A stretch of DNA of 64,000 bases from Magnolia sinica (lineage: Eukaryota > Streptophyta > Magnoliopsida > Magnoliales > Magnoliaceae): contig NC_080590.1 in the NCBI RefSeq assembly GCF_029962835.1, forward strand, positions 65,812,501-65,876,500, read 5' to 3'. Positions 34,338 through 46,642 of the stretch are shown here, in pieces. A program made the translations under genes and the position numbers. The notes under the pieces are model-generated. The model worked only from the letters and a program-made list of their open reading frames with translations, made no database searches and had not been told where the DNA came from. Position 1 is the stretch's first letter, and each line of letters starts with the position of its first letter.

Positions 34338-35240
34338 CATCGACCGAGAGGACGAGGGTTTGGTTGAAATGCGAGCTTCTCTCGAGCAAGAAAAAGTTGC
34401 ACAACCTCAATTGACGCTTCGCTAATCTCAAATGACCCAGTTAATGGCCAACTTCATCTCTTAATGTAAATCTCTTCACTACTGGCAGCACTAGAACTTA
34501 ACTTTCTTTTTATTTTTTCCCTATTTGTACAAATATGTTTTCTTTCAATAAATAAAACATATATTTTTTTTCCTTTTGCATTTGGGTATCCATTAATTTG
34601 TTTTTAAATGAATTCGGCCAATTTGCTTGATCAAATCTGTCCACTATTCTTTTAAAACCTTGATCATTATTGATATTTGGACTTTAAACCAGACTATATA
34701 ACCTATACGACCATTACTGGTCATTAAACTGTAACCATATCATATTGGTAACATTCGACAATCAACCTATTGCGTTTGTAACATTAATTATGAAACTCTT
34801 CAGTTCTTATCCTATTCGTTGGAGGATGAAGAACCCACCATCGGGAAACCAAATGATACCATGTAGTGGTTATTTACAGCCATGATGTAATTAACGCGAC
34901 AACATATATGACTTATAAATAACTGATTTGACTCTAAGATCCTTCATTCTCCCACATTTTCAAGTTTCAACATATGGTTTTCATCGTAGTTTCCTTCGCT
35001 CCACTAGCATGCTCATAGAATTAATGTTTGAACTTGACTTTCCATCCTTATATCTAGAAGATGAAATTGAAGAGAACGTGAACTCATGTCTCCCAAGTAG
35101 TCTAGTTATTTGAGTTAATGTTTCATTTCACTTGAGTTTACGCGAATATTCTACACAAGGTGCAAGCCATCCTCTTAAAGTATGGTGAAGCTCGATGAAT
35201 TCATGATTTGGTGAAAGAGTGGTTTGAACTCCATCGGATC
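34338..35240. repeat. Host flank and unidentified ~800-bp unit, copy B (first part)
   Basis: From about 34760 the sequence is a diverged copy of the unit at 24930-25715. It is interrupted at 35240 by the copia solo LTR and continues at 37075. The stretch 34338-34750 is AT-rich and shows no gene. An open frame at 34928-35113 shows no known domain. Confidence 0.5.
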
Positions 35241-37074
35241 TGAAAAGGCCAAGCTAAACGTCCTTTGGGGGGGGGGGTGAATAGGACGATGCCAAATTAA
35301 AAAAATAAATATGAAATTGAAGGAAAGATAGGACAATCAAATAATAAATAAGCACAAGTAAATAGCAACCTCAAATGTACTAGTCTTGAGAGGTTGATAC
35401 AAACTTAGTTCTAAGGACAACCTAACACCAAAAACCAAAGGATTATGGCAGGACAACCTTACTAGAACGTTCGTAAGTATCGAAAACCCAAACCAATAAA
35501 GAGGCAAAGGAAATAGTAAATAAAATAAACTAAGTTATTACAACATTCCCACAAGTACATAAAATAAATTACACCATTCGCCACAAATGCTTAAAATAAA
35601 TTACAACATTCACACACATAAGCACATTCAATCATCCACCATAACTCTAGGAATTATAGTGGTTTGCTTGTGTGTACACCAACTGTTAGAAAACAGCCAC
35701 ACAACTACTCCACTCCTAATATTCACTCCCTCGGGATATTAGCATTCACTATGAAAAAGGTTTTCTAAGGTTCACCTTAAAACCTTCACAATTGTGTCTT
35801 TGTTTGGGCTTACACAATCACAAAAACCCCACACACTAAGATTTTCTGGATCACCTCAGACAAAATCAAAAAGATATTTTTTTGGCATAACCTCAAAAAC
35901 TAAAAAAAAAAAAAGATATACAAAATATAAATGTACTTATCTGGAATTTTTCCTTTGAAGAAGCCCAGTAGAACCGAACCAATGTAGACGAAGATGTTCA
36001 ATGTCCAGTCTTACAGATGAAAAGGTTCTAGTTCTAAATGATTTTTAATTAAATCAACCTGGGCTAGCTTGATTTGATTTTGATCTCAAGGAAGGGGAAA
36101 ATACAAATCCCTTTTTAAAGTAAGATTGGAATAAAGATCTCAAAATCAAATTACAAAAGCTAATTAAAGAGAATATAAAATGAGTACAATATAATTTAAT
36201 AATATCACAAACTTATCTCTCAGAGTGGTGTCTTGATTTCTCTTTAATGAATAAATAAACTCTGAAAATCGTGCTCTATTTATAGGTGAAAATATTGTTC
36301 ACTCGACTGGTCTAAGGGTTGATTCGATTGGTCAAAGAACCAACAAAATTTCAAAATTTCTAGCATGATAAGATAAGACTGTTACTCGACTGGTCAAGTG
36401 GCCTGCTCGACTGGTCAAGCAATGCACTCGACTAGTCGAGTAGGACCAGAAAAGCTTCCTGGACTTTGAGTTGAGCCTGCACGACCGATCGAGCACTATT
36501 CACTCGACTGGTGGAGCAGTATCTAGGATTGATCGAGAGTCCAATATAAAATTCTAAAAATTCACAACAAACCTTGGACTAGTTGAGAAAACTCTTAGAC
36601 TGGTCAAGCCAGTACTTGGACTAGTCGAATAAGGTCTAAGACTAGTTGAGAAAATGACCTATAAATATACGAAATGGCCCACGTAAAATATGCAATGAAT
36701 ATGACACAACCTAAGGTCAATCTACGGTCATCCAAACCTGTTTGTGAGTAGGAATAAATGAAATACCATTTGCTTCATAATCTTGATATCTTGTGATATT
36801 TGAAGCTTGTGTTCGATCTCTTGAACTTGATCTTGAGTTACGCTTGAGTTCTTGAGTCTTTAGCGTATAGTAGTTGAACTTCAAACTTGAACTTGAGTTC
36901 TTGAATTTGAGCTTGAAACCATGAACTTCAACACTCTTTACTTCAACTTGAAGATGTAAGCAAGTTCGATGAAGATCCAGAGAACTTTAAAATGTACGAA
37001 CCTAATTACTTCAACTCAAAACATGATACAAATACTAAATGGTTTGGCATAACAAAATTTGACAACGCTATGAG
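35241..37074 (-). mobile_element. Solo LTR of the copia family at 1-17978
   Basis: It begins TGAAAAGGCCAAGCTAAACG and ends CAAAATTTGACA, matching both ends of the copia LTR at 5403-17978. The G-run plus TGAATAGGAC block, the GGACAACCTTACTAGAAC block and the palindromic CGACTGGTC/CGACTAGTCG array are shared. No internal copia sequence adjoins it. The flanks GGATC and ACGCT do not form a duplication, so the ends may have changed or the solo LTR may have formed between two elements. Confidence 0.85.
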
Positions 37075-37452
37075 TGTTAGATTTACACAATAGCATTTAC
37101 AAGATCAAACGAGAAACACTCGATTAGCAACATGAAGCCTATGACGTCGAATGGGCCACTCTAGAGATTCCTTGCATAGAAGTTTTAGACGCTTAAGCTT
37201 TTGCTCGACATCTATCCGACCAACTTCTAAGGCTGCAATAACACATCAAGGATTCTCTTCAAAATTATGTGTAAGGTAATCTCGAAAAAGTCAAAATGGG
37301 AAATGATGAACCATGCTCGATTTTTGGAAATGGAGACGTTTAGAAAAACCAATTGAATGAGATAGTGCTGAAATTGAAAGATGCCAACCATGTTCCATAT
37401 CTAAAAAGGAATTTGAACTCGATTAGCTAGCTTGCAACTTCTAGACACATGA
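37075..37452. repeat. Unidentified unit, copy B (second part)
   Basis: This continues copy B after the solo LTR and ends with GATTAGCTAGCTTGCAACTTC, aligning with TAGATAGCTC...CTTGCAACTG at 25675-25706 in copy A. No gene is recognisable. Confidence 0.45.
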
Positions 37453-38720
37453 TGTATAACGCTCCAAAAATCAGCACCCGAGTACAAAGACCCTGATCCC
37501 GAGTTCCCGGGCGTTAACCCAATGAGAATGCACATGTGACCTCATTCAGATTCACATTCATTCCGCACACGAATAATAAGAGTAACGCAATTCACTTAGC
37601 AGATGTAAAGCGAGGTAGAGATAATGAAAAATTCAGAATTATAGGGCTAACAGTCAAAAATACAATTTCAATAATGGCAATCGCCCAAAATGAGGATTAT
37701 ACAAGCAACAATCTACAATATACATACCCAAGACGGTTAAAGTATAAAGCTTTTGGTTTATGCCCAATTCTCCAAAACATAATGACGTTGGCACAACCCG
37801 ATATAAGCCTACCTGTCTGAGGTCTCACTAGTACCTGCATCAATTATATGCCTGGTTGGTGTTTTAAAACACCGTCCCAGGTGGGAGTGAGTAGTTAACT
37901 CAGTGGTTCCATTAGTTCTAAGTTACAACTACTATCGACACAATCAACATAGTTATTGATAAACAAGAAATTAAACATTTTCTAAATACTCTTGTTAAAT
38001 GTGCATATGAAGATATGACATGATGCATGCCCTTTCCAAATAACACTCCCTTACATGCGACTCCGACCACTTGGTTCGCAAATGACAACACTTCCTCAAC
38101 ATGCGATTTCAACACTTGTTTCGCCACATTCTAAACTAATGCGATGCGATGAATGATTAGGTTAGCCGAATAATTATTAAGTTCCATTCATCCAGCATAT
38201 TAGCGAAGCTAGGATACCGACGTTATATCACGAGTCCTTATCCGGATCACGTTGCTCGTTGTCACATATCGACTCCTTATTTGTGTCCCTTGATCCAAAT
38301 TTAGGTGTCACCCGTTTATCTCACAAATCAATAATTCCAAAGGTACGGTATGATACCTAAATGTATAAGAATCAACCTGGTATTGGTCGTCACCCAAATC
38401 GAGTATGATCACTCAGTTCTGAGGTTGTAACAGGCTACAATACGCTGCCCCGACCGACTGGAGCGCTATTTTCAAAGCCCGACTAATCCCACACATGGAC
38501 CCAGATAATAACCCACGCTCGGACTACAGCCTAGATGAACAATGGCTAGGGTATTACAAAGGTGTAGGCTTATCACATTAAACCAAATCAATACAAAGGA
38601 AATGGCTTGTCACCCAATTCCATTCTCACCTAGTTGTTCGAACAATACTTTGGCACGAAACCATCGGCTGGGTAATTTAATAGGGACCGTTCGAACAATG
38701 GTCTATCACCTCTATCAATA

Positions 38721-38916
38721 CTCACTGGTCACTATGGGGAGGCTCGTCACCCTAGCATAGGCCGACAGCTCGGACACGGTGTCCCATACCACTATGCCCG
38801 GCTCATGAGTCTTAGTTGCTCACTGGTCACTACGAGGAGGCTCGTCACCCCATCATATACCTACAGCTCGAACACAGTATCCCATACCACCATGCCCAGC
38901 TCATGAGTATTAGTGG
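38721..38916. repeat. Two-copy 98-bp tandem repeat
   Basis: CTCACTGGTCACTA followed by GGAGGCTCGTCACCC begins at 38721 and again at 38819. Both copies end in GGCTCATGAGT or GCTCATGAGT. They lie inside the LTR-like block. Confidence 0.85.
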
Positions 38917-39289
38917 AATCGTATCGTACTAATGATTATGAATGGACATATCCATTGAGAACGAGGTATCCTAGATTCCATTTAATCGTGTCATACATTT
39001 TGAACATACATGATCAGTTGGCTAGTAGACTAATTTGATTGACCTGAGAGAATCACGACACAACCAGCATTGGTTGCAAGCCGCCCGTATACTCCAGCTA
39101 CTGTCGGTCGTCCGTGTTCAACCCGAGTCAATCGAACAAGCCTAGGGTGGTCGCCTTAACTTGGGTCAATCCTTTAGTTCGGGCGGTTAGCCAACTGACC
39201 CAACATCATAGAAATCCTAAGTATCGCTACAGTCTAAATATTACATCACACAATTATAACGTGAGTTCTACTACACAATCACTCAAGCG

Positions 39290-39470
39290 TTTCATCGAAC
39301 ATGTGAGCATCAACAGAAGCAACACACATACTTAGGCATTTTATCAAACATGTGGGCATCAACAAAATAGCACATTCAGCTGGGCATTTAATCAAGCCTA
39401 TGAGCATTCATAAAATAATACATTTAATCACCTAGACCTTTTATCAAACACGTAAGCATCTATATGCGAC
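39290..39470. repeat. Degenerate ~50-bp tandem array
   Basis: About four units repeat the theme CATTTTATCAAACATGTGGGCATCAACA, with decay toward the right. It lies within the LTR-like block. Confidence 0.7.
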
Positions 39471-40920
39471 CAATAACATATATTATAGAAAAAATCAAAA
39501 TGTCAACATATTAGCATGTACAAATTCATTTACTAGCATTTAATCATTAATTGAGACCCTTAAGGGTCGATAAATGATAACCTAGAGATAATGGTCTGCA
39601 CCTTAAGAAGGAATATTCGATTTTGAGCTCCTAGGGTTAGGGATTTAGGAAAAATCACAAATTCTTAAATAAACACCAAGAACTTATATGAGATTTATGT
39701 AATTCATTTTAGAAAAACCTAGGTTAAGAAGTACGATTTGTTTCTTACCTCCCAATTGCAAGTAGGATGGATTTGGTGGAGGAAAATGATTGAGGCCAGG
39801 GCCTTCATTGGAGGAGACCGATGAAAGGAAGCACCAAAACCTCCAATTCCTACTCTCAGTCTTCTTCTCTTCTTCTTTCTCTTTCTCTTTCTCTCTTCTA
39901 CTCCTTTAGAAAATGCAAATTCGTATGGAAAGATGGGGTGCCCAAATGAAGCCCTTATATTGTGCCAGATTTTGTGTAAATGGCCCTAAGGGCTAGGTTT
40001 TCACTATACTAGCCCTATGGAAGGGTTTTTCTAACCTCTAGGGCCCACTATGTGGTGTACATATTGATATATACCGTAGGATAATTAATCTTAATGATAA
40101 TCTACGTATGGATATGATTAGCCCGTAATTTGAATGCGCCGATCAACAGATATGATTAGAAGTCAGTTCAATGGTCACCGATAGTCGATCAGGGCCCCAG
40201 CTATATGGATATGTTTGGAGAAATATCTTTAGTTGGTACCCCAATTTTGGCCATGAATGGACGGTGTAAAAGTCACAACTTTGTGAAAGAACAAAGTGAC
40301 TACTTTCACTTAAGTTCCAGATTTCTAGCGATAGGCGTCAAGCCTAGTGAGACGGACATTATTCTATAGTTTCGGGTTTAGTGGGCCACTAACAAGCGGT
40401 CCAGAGCTTGTATGGATAATCAAAGCATTTATGAAATGAATTGGGTATCGAGATTTCTCATGCACAATCAAAAGGGTTTGGATTAGCTAAGTTCATAATG
40501 TGGCTTATTTGCAACTAGCGAAAATAACAATTCAATTATAATAACCATAAATCGTCGGTTTTTAGGCTAAAAGGATACGGGGTCAGTTTGGTTTATTAAT
40601 TAAGATCTGACCACTAATTATCTCAGATTTTAGTAGGTCTTTATTTAGTTGTAATTATCATGATTAATTAACGATATTTCGGCTAGATTTAGGCTATGTG
40701 TGAGCAAATCATGTGGCTAAACTCAGTGGTTAAGTCATCGGCCAGATTCATTGGCTTCCTATGGTTGATTAATCGGATTTGTGCGATTCTTAACTGGTAC
40801 TACCCATGTACAAGCTCACTTCGTGCGTTAAGGGTTAATAAGCGACAACGTAGGCTAGTCATATCGAAGATTTTCAAGGGTTTTTAGAAATTCAAAATAG
40901 TAAAAATTTAAGACGTTACA

Positions 40921-41424
40921 CAATGAACTTCACTAGTGATTAATGAAAAATTACAAAGGAGTTATGGTAATTGCTCAGGGTAAAAAAGAATGCACTCTTT
41001 ACTTGACTTATAGGTCTAATAGTTTTATTGTAGTTGCTCATCAGGACACACATATATGGCATCACAGACTTAAGCACATGAGTGAAAAGGGAATGAAGGT
41101 TCTACTTTCAAAAGGAAAGCTACTAGAGATAGAATATGTTGATATAGACTTTTACAAAGATTGTATTTATTTCAAACATAGGAAGGTTAACTTTCAAAGG
41201 TCAGAAGGACTCCAAAGTTGTAGCGGTTGGAACTGATTTACATTGATGTGTAGAGACCAATTAAGATATCCTCTCTTAGTAGCTCTCTTTATTTTGTTAC
41301 CTTTATTGATGCTAGTAAAAAATTATGGGTTTATTTCTTGAAGCATAAATCAAAAGTATTTGATGTGTTTAAGAAATGGAAAACTTTTGGTTGAGAATGA
41401 AACATGTTTAAAGCTGAAGTATCT
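40921..41424 (+). pseudogene. Tork copia pre-integrase and integrase remnant
   Basis: IWHHRLKHMSEKGMKVLLSK (about 41058-41117) is the GAG-pre-integrase zinc region of TNT1-like elements. YIDVWRP and FVTFIDASKK follow (about 41235-41320), from the start of the integrase core. Broken fossil. Confidence 0.88.
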
Positions 41425-43690
41425 TGTCAAACCCCCAAAATTTGGGTACAGAGTGTGCACCCTCATACTTGAGTTTCAGCTTGTAACTCGTACACAAAGT
41501 GTACTAACTTCATCTGTTGATCAGTTTAATCAAAGGTGAGAATTACATTCATTCTAAGTTCCATACAATTTCATCGAATTTCAATCACGCATACATAACA
41601 CTTAGCACTAATCAAACAGGCATATATAAATCTTCATGACTATTTTAAAAACATAAATCTCAATCACCATTCATTTGTTATATTATCTTACTATAAATAT
41701 GTTTATTCTATACTCACAATGTCTTAATCAAATAAACATAAATGATTGCTTAAAACCCTATAATCAATGCCAATATTCATTGTATGCCAAACAAACTATC
41801 CTTGCATATAAATCAAATATTCAGGAATGGTTTGATGTTGTCAATTCATCTTTAGACAAGTATGACCTCGTTTCATGTGGGTCATGTTCAAATTCAGTGG
41901 CTCCCTTCCTGTTCATGCACCACATCATCTGCTAATAGCTCATTTGTATGGTTTTTACATCAATAAAATAACCCAGCATAGTTCATAATCATAGCAATTA
42001 AAATAGTACAAATCACTGAATGTAAAAATGTACGGATATGATGGATGAATGAATGCGCCAGATGGGGTGATCGTTCATTGGCTTAGGTTGAAGATCATTA
42101 ACTCGCATCCATCCGTTGGGTAGGCTTTTACCTTTCGGTAGACATGAGTATGACCCACATCTGGTAACGCTCTACTAAGATCGGCATTTCTTCTAGAGAG
42201 TGTCCCCGGGATAGACCATATATTATGTGAATGCAATGAATGATGTATAATTTTATCATTTTCATATTTGTTCATATATACTTATTTAAATCAAAATGTA
42301 AGTATGTGATTTCAAATAATATTTTCAGAATTTAAATATTAGAATATAAATCAACATATCATAAAGTTTCGTACATATCATCATTAGTAAAAATAATACT
42401 TCAAACTGGTAATACATCAGTCAAACCATACACATAAATAAATCAACACATCAACCAATCTCATTTTAATTTCCATGAACATGAGAGATATTGGGTCACT
42501 CCCCTGAGTCTAATAGTGCAGAATCCACAAGGTAATCGGGCTAATTTAAATTTAGAAATCTTATCAATTATATCAACAATATTGTTATTCATTTAGTTAT
42601 ATTACACGGTGGGGCCTACCTTTCATTAACACCCTAGGTGGCCAAATCTTAAATGACCAAATAATTGAAATAATATGTTAACTAAATTCAATTATCAAAA
42701 TTCAGATTTTTTAAAATTCTATTCAGATAGCTGTCGATTGAGTTCGTCGAATCGAGAAAATACACTTTAAGGTACATAGATCATTGGATGAAATTTAACC
42801 AATTTAGATAGATGTACGCCCATCATTGCTCACTCCTTAGTCAAACATCAGAGAAGACCCATTGATTTGCTAATTTAAACCATTCATATGCTTATTTACA
42901 TCTAGATTCTGAAATTTAATGACAAATGATTGATCGGGGTGGCCCACTGAATGATTAGATCACCTAAATTCTTGAGGTTTTGACATATTTTGTCTCTGCA
43001 CGTTAGATGAATGGTGTGGATCTAATCACACATACACCGATGAACCATCTCGACCTTCTATGCCAAGTGATACAAAAGCTTGCGCAGAAATCTGAGCTTT
43101 TCTTATTAAATACTTCCAGATCTGACTAGTGTGGTCATCCGATGATCAGATCAATCTGGAAGTTAGGGCCTTTGTATATTTTGGCCTTAGGGATCATAGA
43201 TTCGTACAGATCTAATCTAATTCGATTAGATGCACACAAATCAATCTTTGCGACAATAAATTTCGCATGTAATCTTAGCTTTCCATCGTCTTTATATTGT
43301 ATCCACCTTCAAATTAATGCAATGAACGTGTGGCCAATCAACACCATTCATTGCATAGATCGAGTCAAATTACAATAAATGCATAAAAAATAATAAAAGA
43401 AGGACAACAAACTTATCGGATCTAAGCTCTCCAAAATCTTCTCTCTTTCCCAGTCGTACGGAAGGTGCCTTTTAATTAATATTTAACTTTAAGTATAACT
43501 CCTTTTACGATACCTTCCTTAAAAGGAAGGGCTTATTGGGAGGTTGAGAGATACGAGGAGAGAGTTATAGAGATAAAGGAAGAAGGGTGAGGGATAAATA
43601 TAAGATAAGAAATTAGGATTAGGTTTGGATGAGAGAGAGAGAGAGATACGAAATCTCTCTCAAATTCATTTTTTTTCACGGGCATTATAT
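41425..43690. mobile_element. Unclassified ~2.3-kb insertion in the Tork copia integrase
   Basis: The copia integrase sequence stops at 41424 and resumes at about 43690 with a form of DNGGEYCDNEFEEYC. The inserted block begins TGTCAAACCCCCAAAA, an LTR-like start. I cannot place a matching CA end, and the flanking TATCT and TGTCT differ at one base. It is AT-rich, has no recognisable gene, and contains a GA-rich tract (43630-43650). It is probably a solo LTR of a long-LTR family. Confidence 0.5.
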
Positions 43691-44318
43691 GTCTTATATT
43701 AGATAATGGGGGAGAGTATTGTGATAATGAGTTTGAGGAGTATTGTGTAGTTAATAGAATCAAGAAACAAAATATGACTCAATGATTGCCACAACAAGAT
43801 GTAGCTGAGCAGATGAATAAAACCATTCTAGAGCGGGCAAGGAGCATGAGAATCTATGCTAAATTGCTTAAATAGTTTTGAGCATATGCCATAAATATTG
43901 TAGTTTGCTTGATTAATAGATGACCCTTAGTTGTTTTAGATGGTGGATTGCCAGAGGAAGTGTGAATTGGAAAAGAGGTAAACTTGTCCCATTTCAAGGT
44001 ATTTGGTTATATCTCCTTTATCCATATCGATTTTAAAATTAGGATCAAGCTTGATCATAAGTCCAAAACGTACACATTCATTGGATATGGCCTTAATGAT
44101 TTTGATTATCGATTTTGGGATGCTGAAAATCAAAAAAACATTAGGAGAAAGGATGTGATATTCAATGAAACACTTATGCATAAGCATAAGTTGGGACAAG
44201 AAGAAGATAAAATTAGCATATTAAGTTTGTAAAACTTGATGAGATACCTGACAAGGATGTTCTAAAGTCCCAAGATGAAAATCTATACGTAGAACCTTAG
44301 ATACTTGTTCATGTGAGG
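43690..44318 (+). pseudogene. Tork copia integrase remnant, second part
   Basis: The plus strand encodes a form of DNGGEYCDNEFEEYC, then AEQMNKTILERARSMRI, the D-to-E part of the integrase catalytic core. Its C-terminal linker (FKVFGYISFIHIDFKIRIKL, 43990-44050) follows. The Athila element interrupts it at 44319. Confidence 0.88.
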
Positions 44319-46642
44319 TGTTCACACCCCAAGTGCAGGGTTGTGATGTAGTAATAAATTCGGTAAGACCGAGGTCGAATCCACAGGGACTGATACCTGT
44401 ACGTTATCTGAAACCAAGAAGAACTAGAACTAGTCGCAGATGCGATCGAAAACAAATAGAATTTAGGAAATAATTGCGGAATGATTATCTAAAACTTAAG
44501 TAACTCAGAGGAAGGAAACTAGGGATTCAGAGGATCCACTTGTAGAGATCAGGGAGATCTTTTGCCTGCATCAGGAATCATGGAAATCAAACTGAACTTA
44601 CTTGATCTGGTTTTCAAGAGATGAAAGGTATATGAATTAGAATGGATTCCATCACCAAACCATGCCCAGGAGACAAAGTAAACAATAGAATTAAACTAAT
44701 TACCAACCAATCAACAATGTATGAAGATCAGGAAGGTACTGTCATCCTACCATGCCCATGGGACAATGATGAACAACAGGGCTTCCTGACTTCATAAATA
44801 TAAAAAAGAGGAAAGAAATATTCAAAGCCATTGCAAACCCATTGTAATTTCCGTCACAACAGACCATTAAAGACTAATACAAATATTCCTTATAATAATC
44901 AACTAAATCAAATTAAGTTCAGAAATTTAATCTACTTGCATAGAATAGCCTCTCCCATCTCGCTACAGGCTTCACCTCTTAGCCCTAGCTAAGAGGATTA
45001 GCCACACATGGATGGGCTGATCATAAAAAAATATAAAGGAAATATAAAGGAAAAGAAGAGAAAAACCAGGCTTAGCTCACGTGCCAGCCCAAACCCAAGC
45101 CAACCGTACGTCCTTCTCTGTTTCTTCTTTTTTTCTTCCTTTCCTTCCTTCCTTCAAAGCCAAAGACCCAGCACCTTCACGTTCTTCAATCAGCCTCACA
45201 GCCTCCCTTTCTTTTCTTCCTGCTGGCGTCCTCACGCTGCCAGCAGCAGACCTTTGCACTGCTTCTCTTTCTCCCTCCCGTCCAGCCTATGTCTAACAGC
45301 CGTGCACTCCACGTCCCTCTCCCTGTTTCCAAACTTTCTTCCAACCAAAGACCAGCCCCTCCCTGTCTCCTCCCAGCCCCTCTTTTTATCCTTCAAAGGG
45401 CGGTGAAGAGGTCGCAATAGAGAACCGACGCTGCTGGAGTCCTTCCGGAGAATTTCGCAGCCAGCCACTATAACTGCGTCGCAGCAACATTTTACACAGC
45501 TACAGAAACAGCACTGACACTCCACTTCCTTGGCTTTCTTTGCAAAGAAGCAACGTCCCTTGGGGAATAACTTGATGAGCTACACGATGGACGGTTTGGA
45601 TCGTCCATCCGATCAAAGGTAGTGGCCCACATGATTCCGGAACATCCGGAACTCGCGGACGCGCGAAACAGGGGCCTGCGAACGCTTCTTACGCTGTTTT
45701 GTTGGTGGGGACCACTGCGATTTTGTTTTGAGAAATCCACTCCGTCCACCGGATTCCTCTCAGAATTTCGGTTAGAAATGGATGCTTTTGGGTTGCTTTT
45801 GATGCGGTCCACCAGACTTTATGCACTGCCATTCGTCTTGCGTTCGGATAGGTGAAATTAGATCCTCGCTGCTTCTTGAAAAGCTTCCACCTAGGTCTCG
45901 GTTAGTGGACCTGTAGCGTTCTGATGGACGGTCCAGATCTCCCGTATGATGAATCCAAATGGGCCACAAAACTTCCCAGCGGACGGTCCTTGCGTGAAGG
46001 GAAACAGAGATTCCGTCTCTGGAAAGGAAGCTGACGGGCGCGCGTTGTTTGAAGTTTTGCTCCGGTGTAGTGTACTGCAAGTGCACTTACTGCAGTGCTC
46101 GTGCAGCACTCGTGTGGCACCTCAATGATGGTTATGCAAAATCCAATCCGTCCTTCCCCTGTATCATCTCATTTAACAGCTGATACCAAAAATTGAGGCA
46201 TATCCAGATATCGTGCGGGCCCCAAAATCAATGATTTATGGGCTGATCTGTCCGTTGAGCCAATTTCACAGCAATCCAATGGATGAAGTTTTACGTGTAC
46301 GGTTCATTTATGGTCTTCAGGCCACGTATGGAGTTTCGAACTGATTGGATGGTGGGAACCTTATGATCTTGCATTCTGGACACTTTTCAGGCCACTTGAG
46401 CTTCAATTCCTTGATTTTCTTGAGTCCCTGATGTGTAATTCCTTCGTTCTTGGTCTTCTAGAGTCCGTTCCTTACCTTGGTGCTTCGGGAGTGTCGAATC
46501 CATGAATTTACCACCCTTTTTCAGTCCAGGCTTTTAAACACACCCTACATTACAAACACGATTAAATTAGTCCGATAAACAGTATCATGCGTGTAAATCT
46601 ATGCAACAACTGGGTCTGATATGCAATATTTGACCCTCAACA
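44319..46642 (-). repeat. 3' LTR of the Athila element
   Basis: It is 2324 bp from TGTTCACACCCC to CCCTCAACA. The adjacent internal sequence on the minus strand, GCTGGTTGGGGGTTG, is the polypurine tract. Open frames in the LTR (for example 45008-45406) are CT-rich chance readings shared with the other LTR. Confidence 0.95.

Larger units (their letters stand above)
37453..40920 (+). mobile_element. LTR-like block, probable solo LTR of a long-LTR gypsy element
   Basis: It starts TGTATAACGCTCC and ends GACGTTACA, resembling the TGTCACGCCCC...CTTACA termini of Tekay-type LTRs. It is 3468 bp with no gene. It contains a two-copy 98-bp tandem repeat (38721-38916) and a degenerate ~50-bp array (39290-39470). 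The flanks CATGA and CAATGA are similar but not a clean duplication. The sequences on either side do not belong to one element, so the call is tentative. Confidence 0.5.

Noticed and set aside
34033-34431. 132-aa minus-strand open frame at the CACTA right end
   Set aside because: It crosses the transposon terminus into host flank and is low-complexity CT-repeat translation; treated as leader, not a gene.
45008-45406. 132-aa open frame, duplicated almost exactly at 54727-55125
   Set aside because: Both copies lie at the same place in the two Athila LTRs; the frame is a CT-rich chance reading with no domain, and its repetition only reflects LTR identity.
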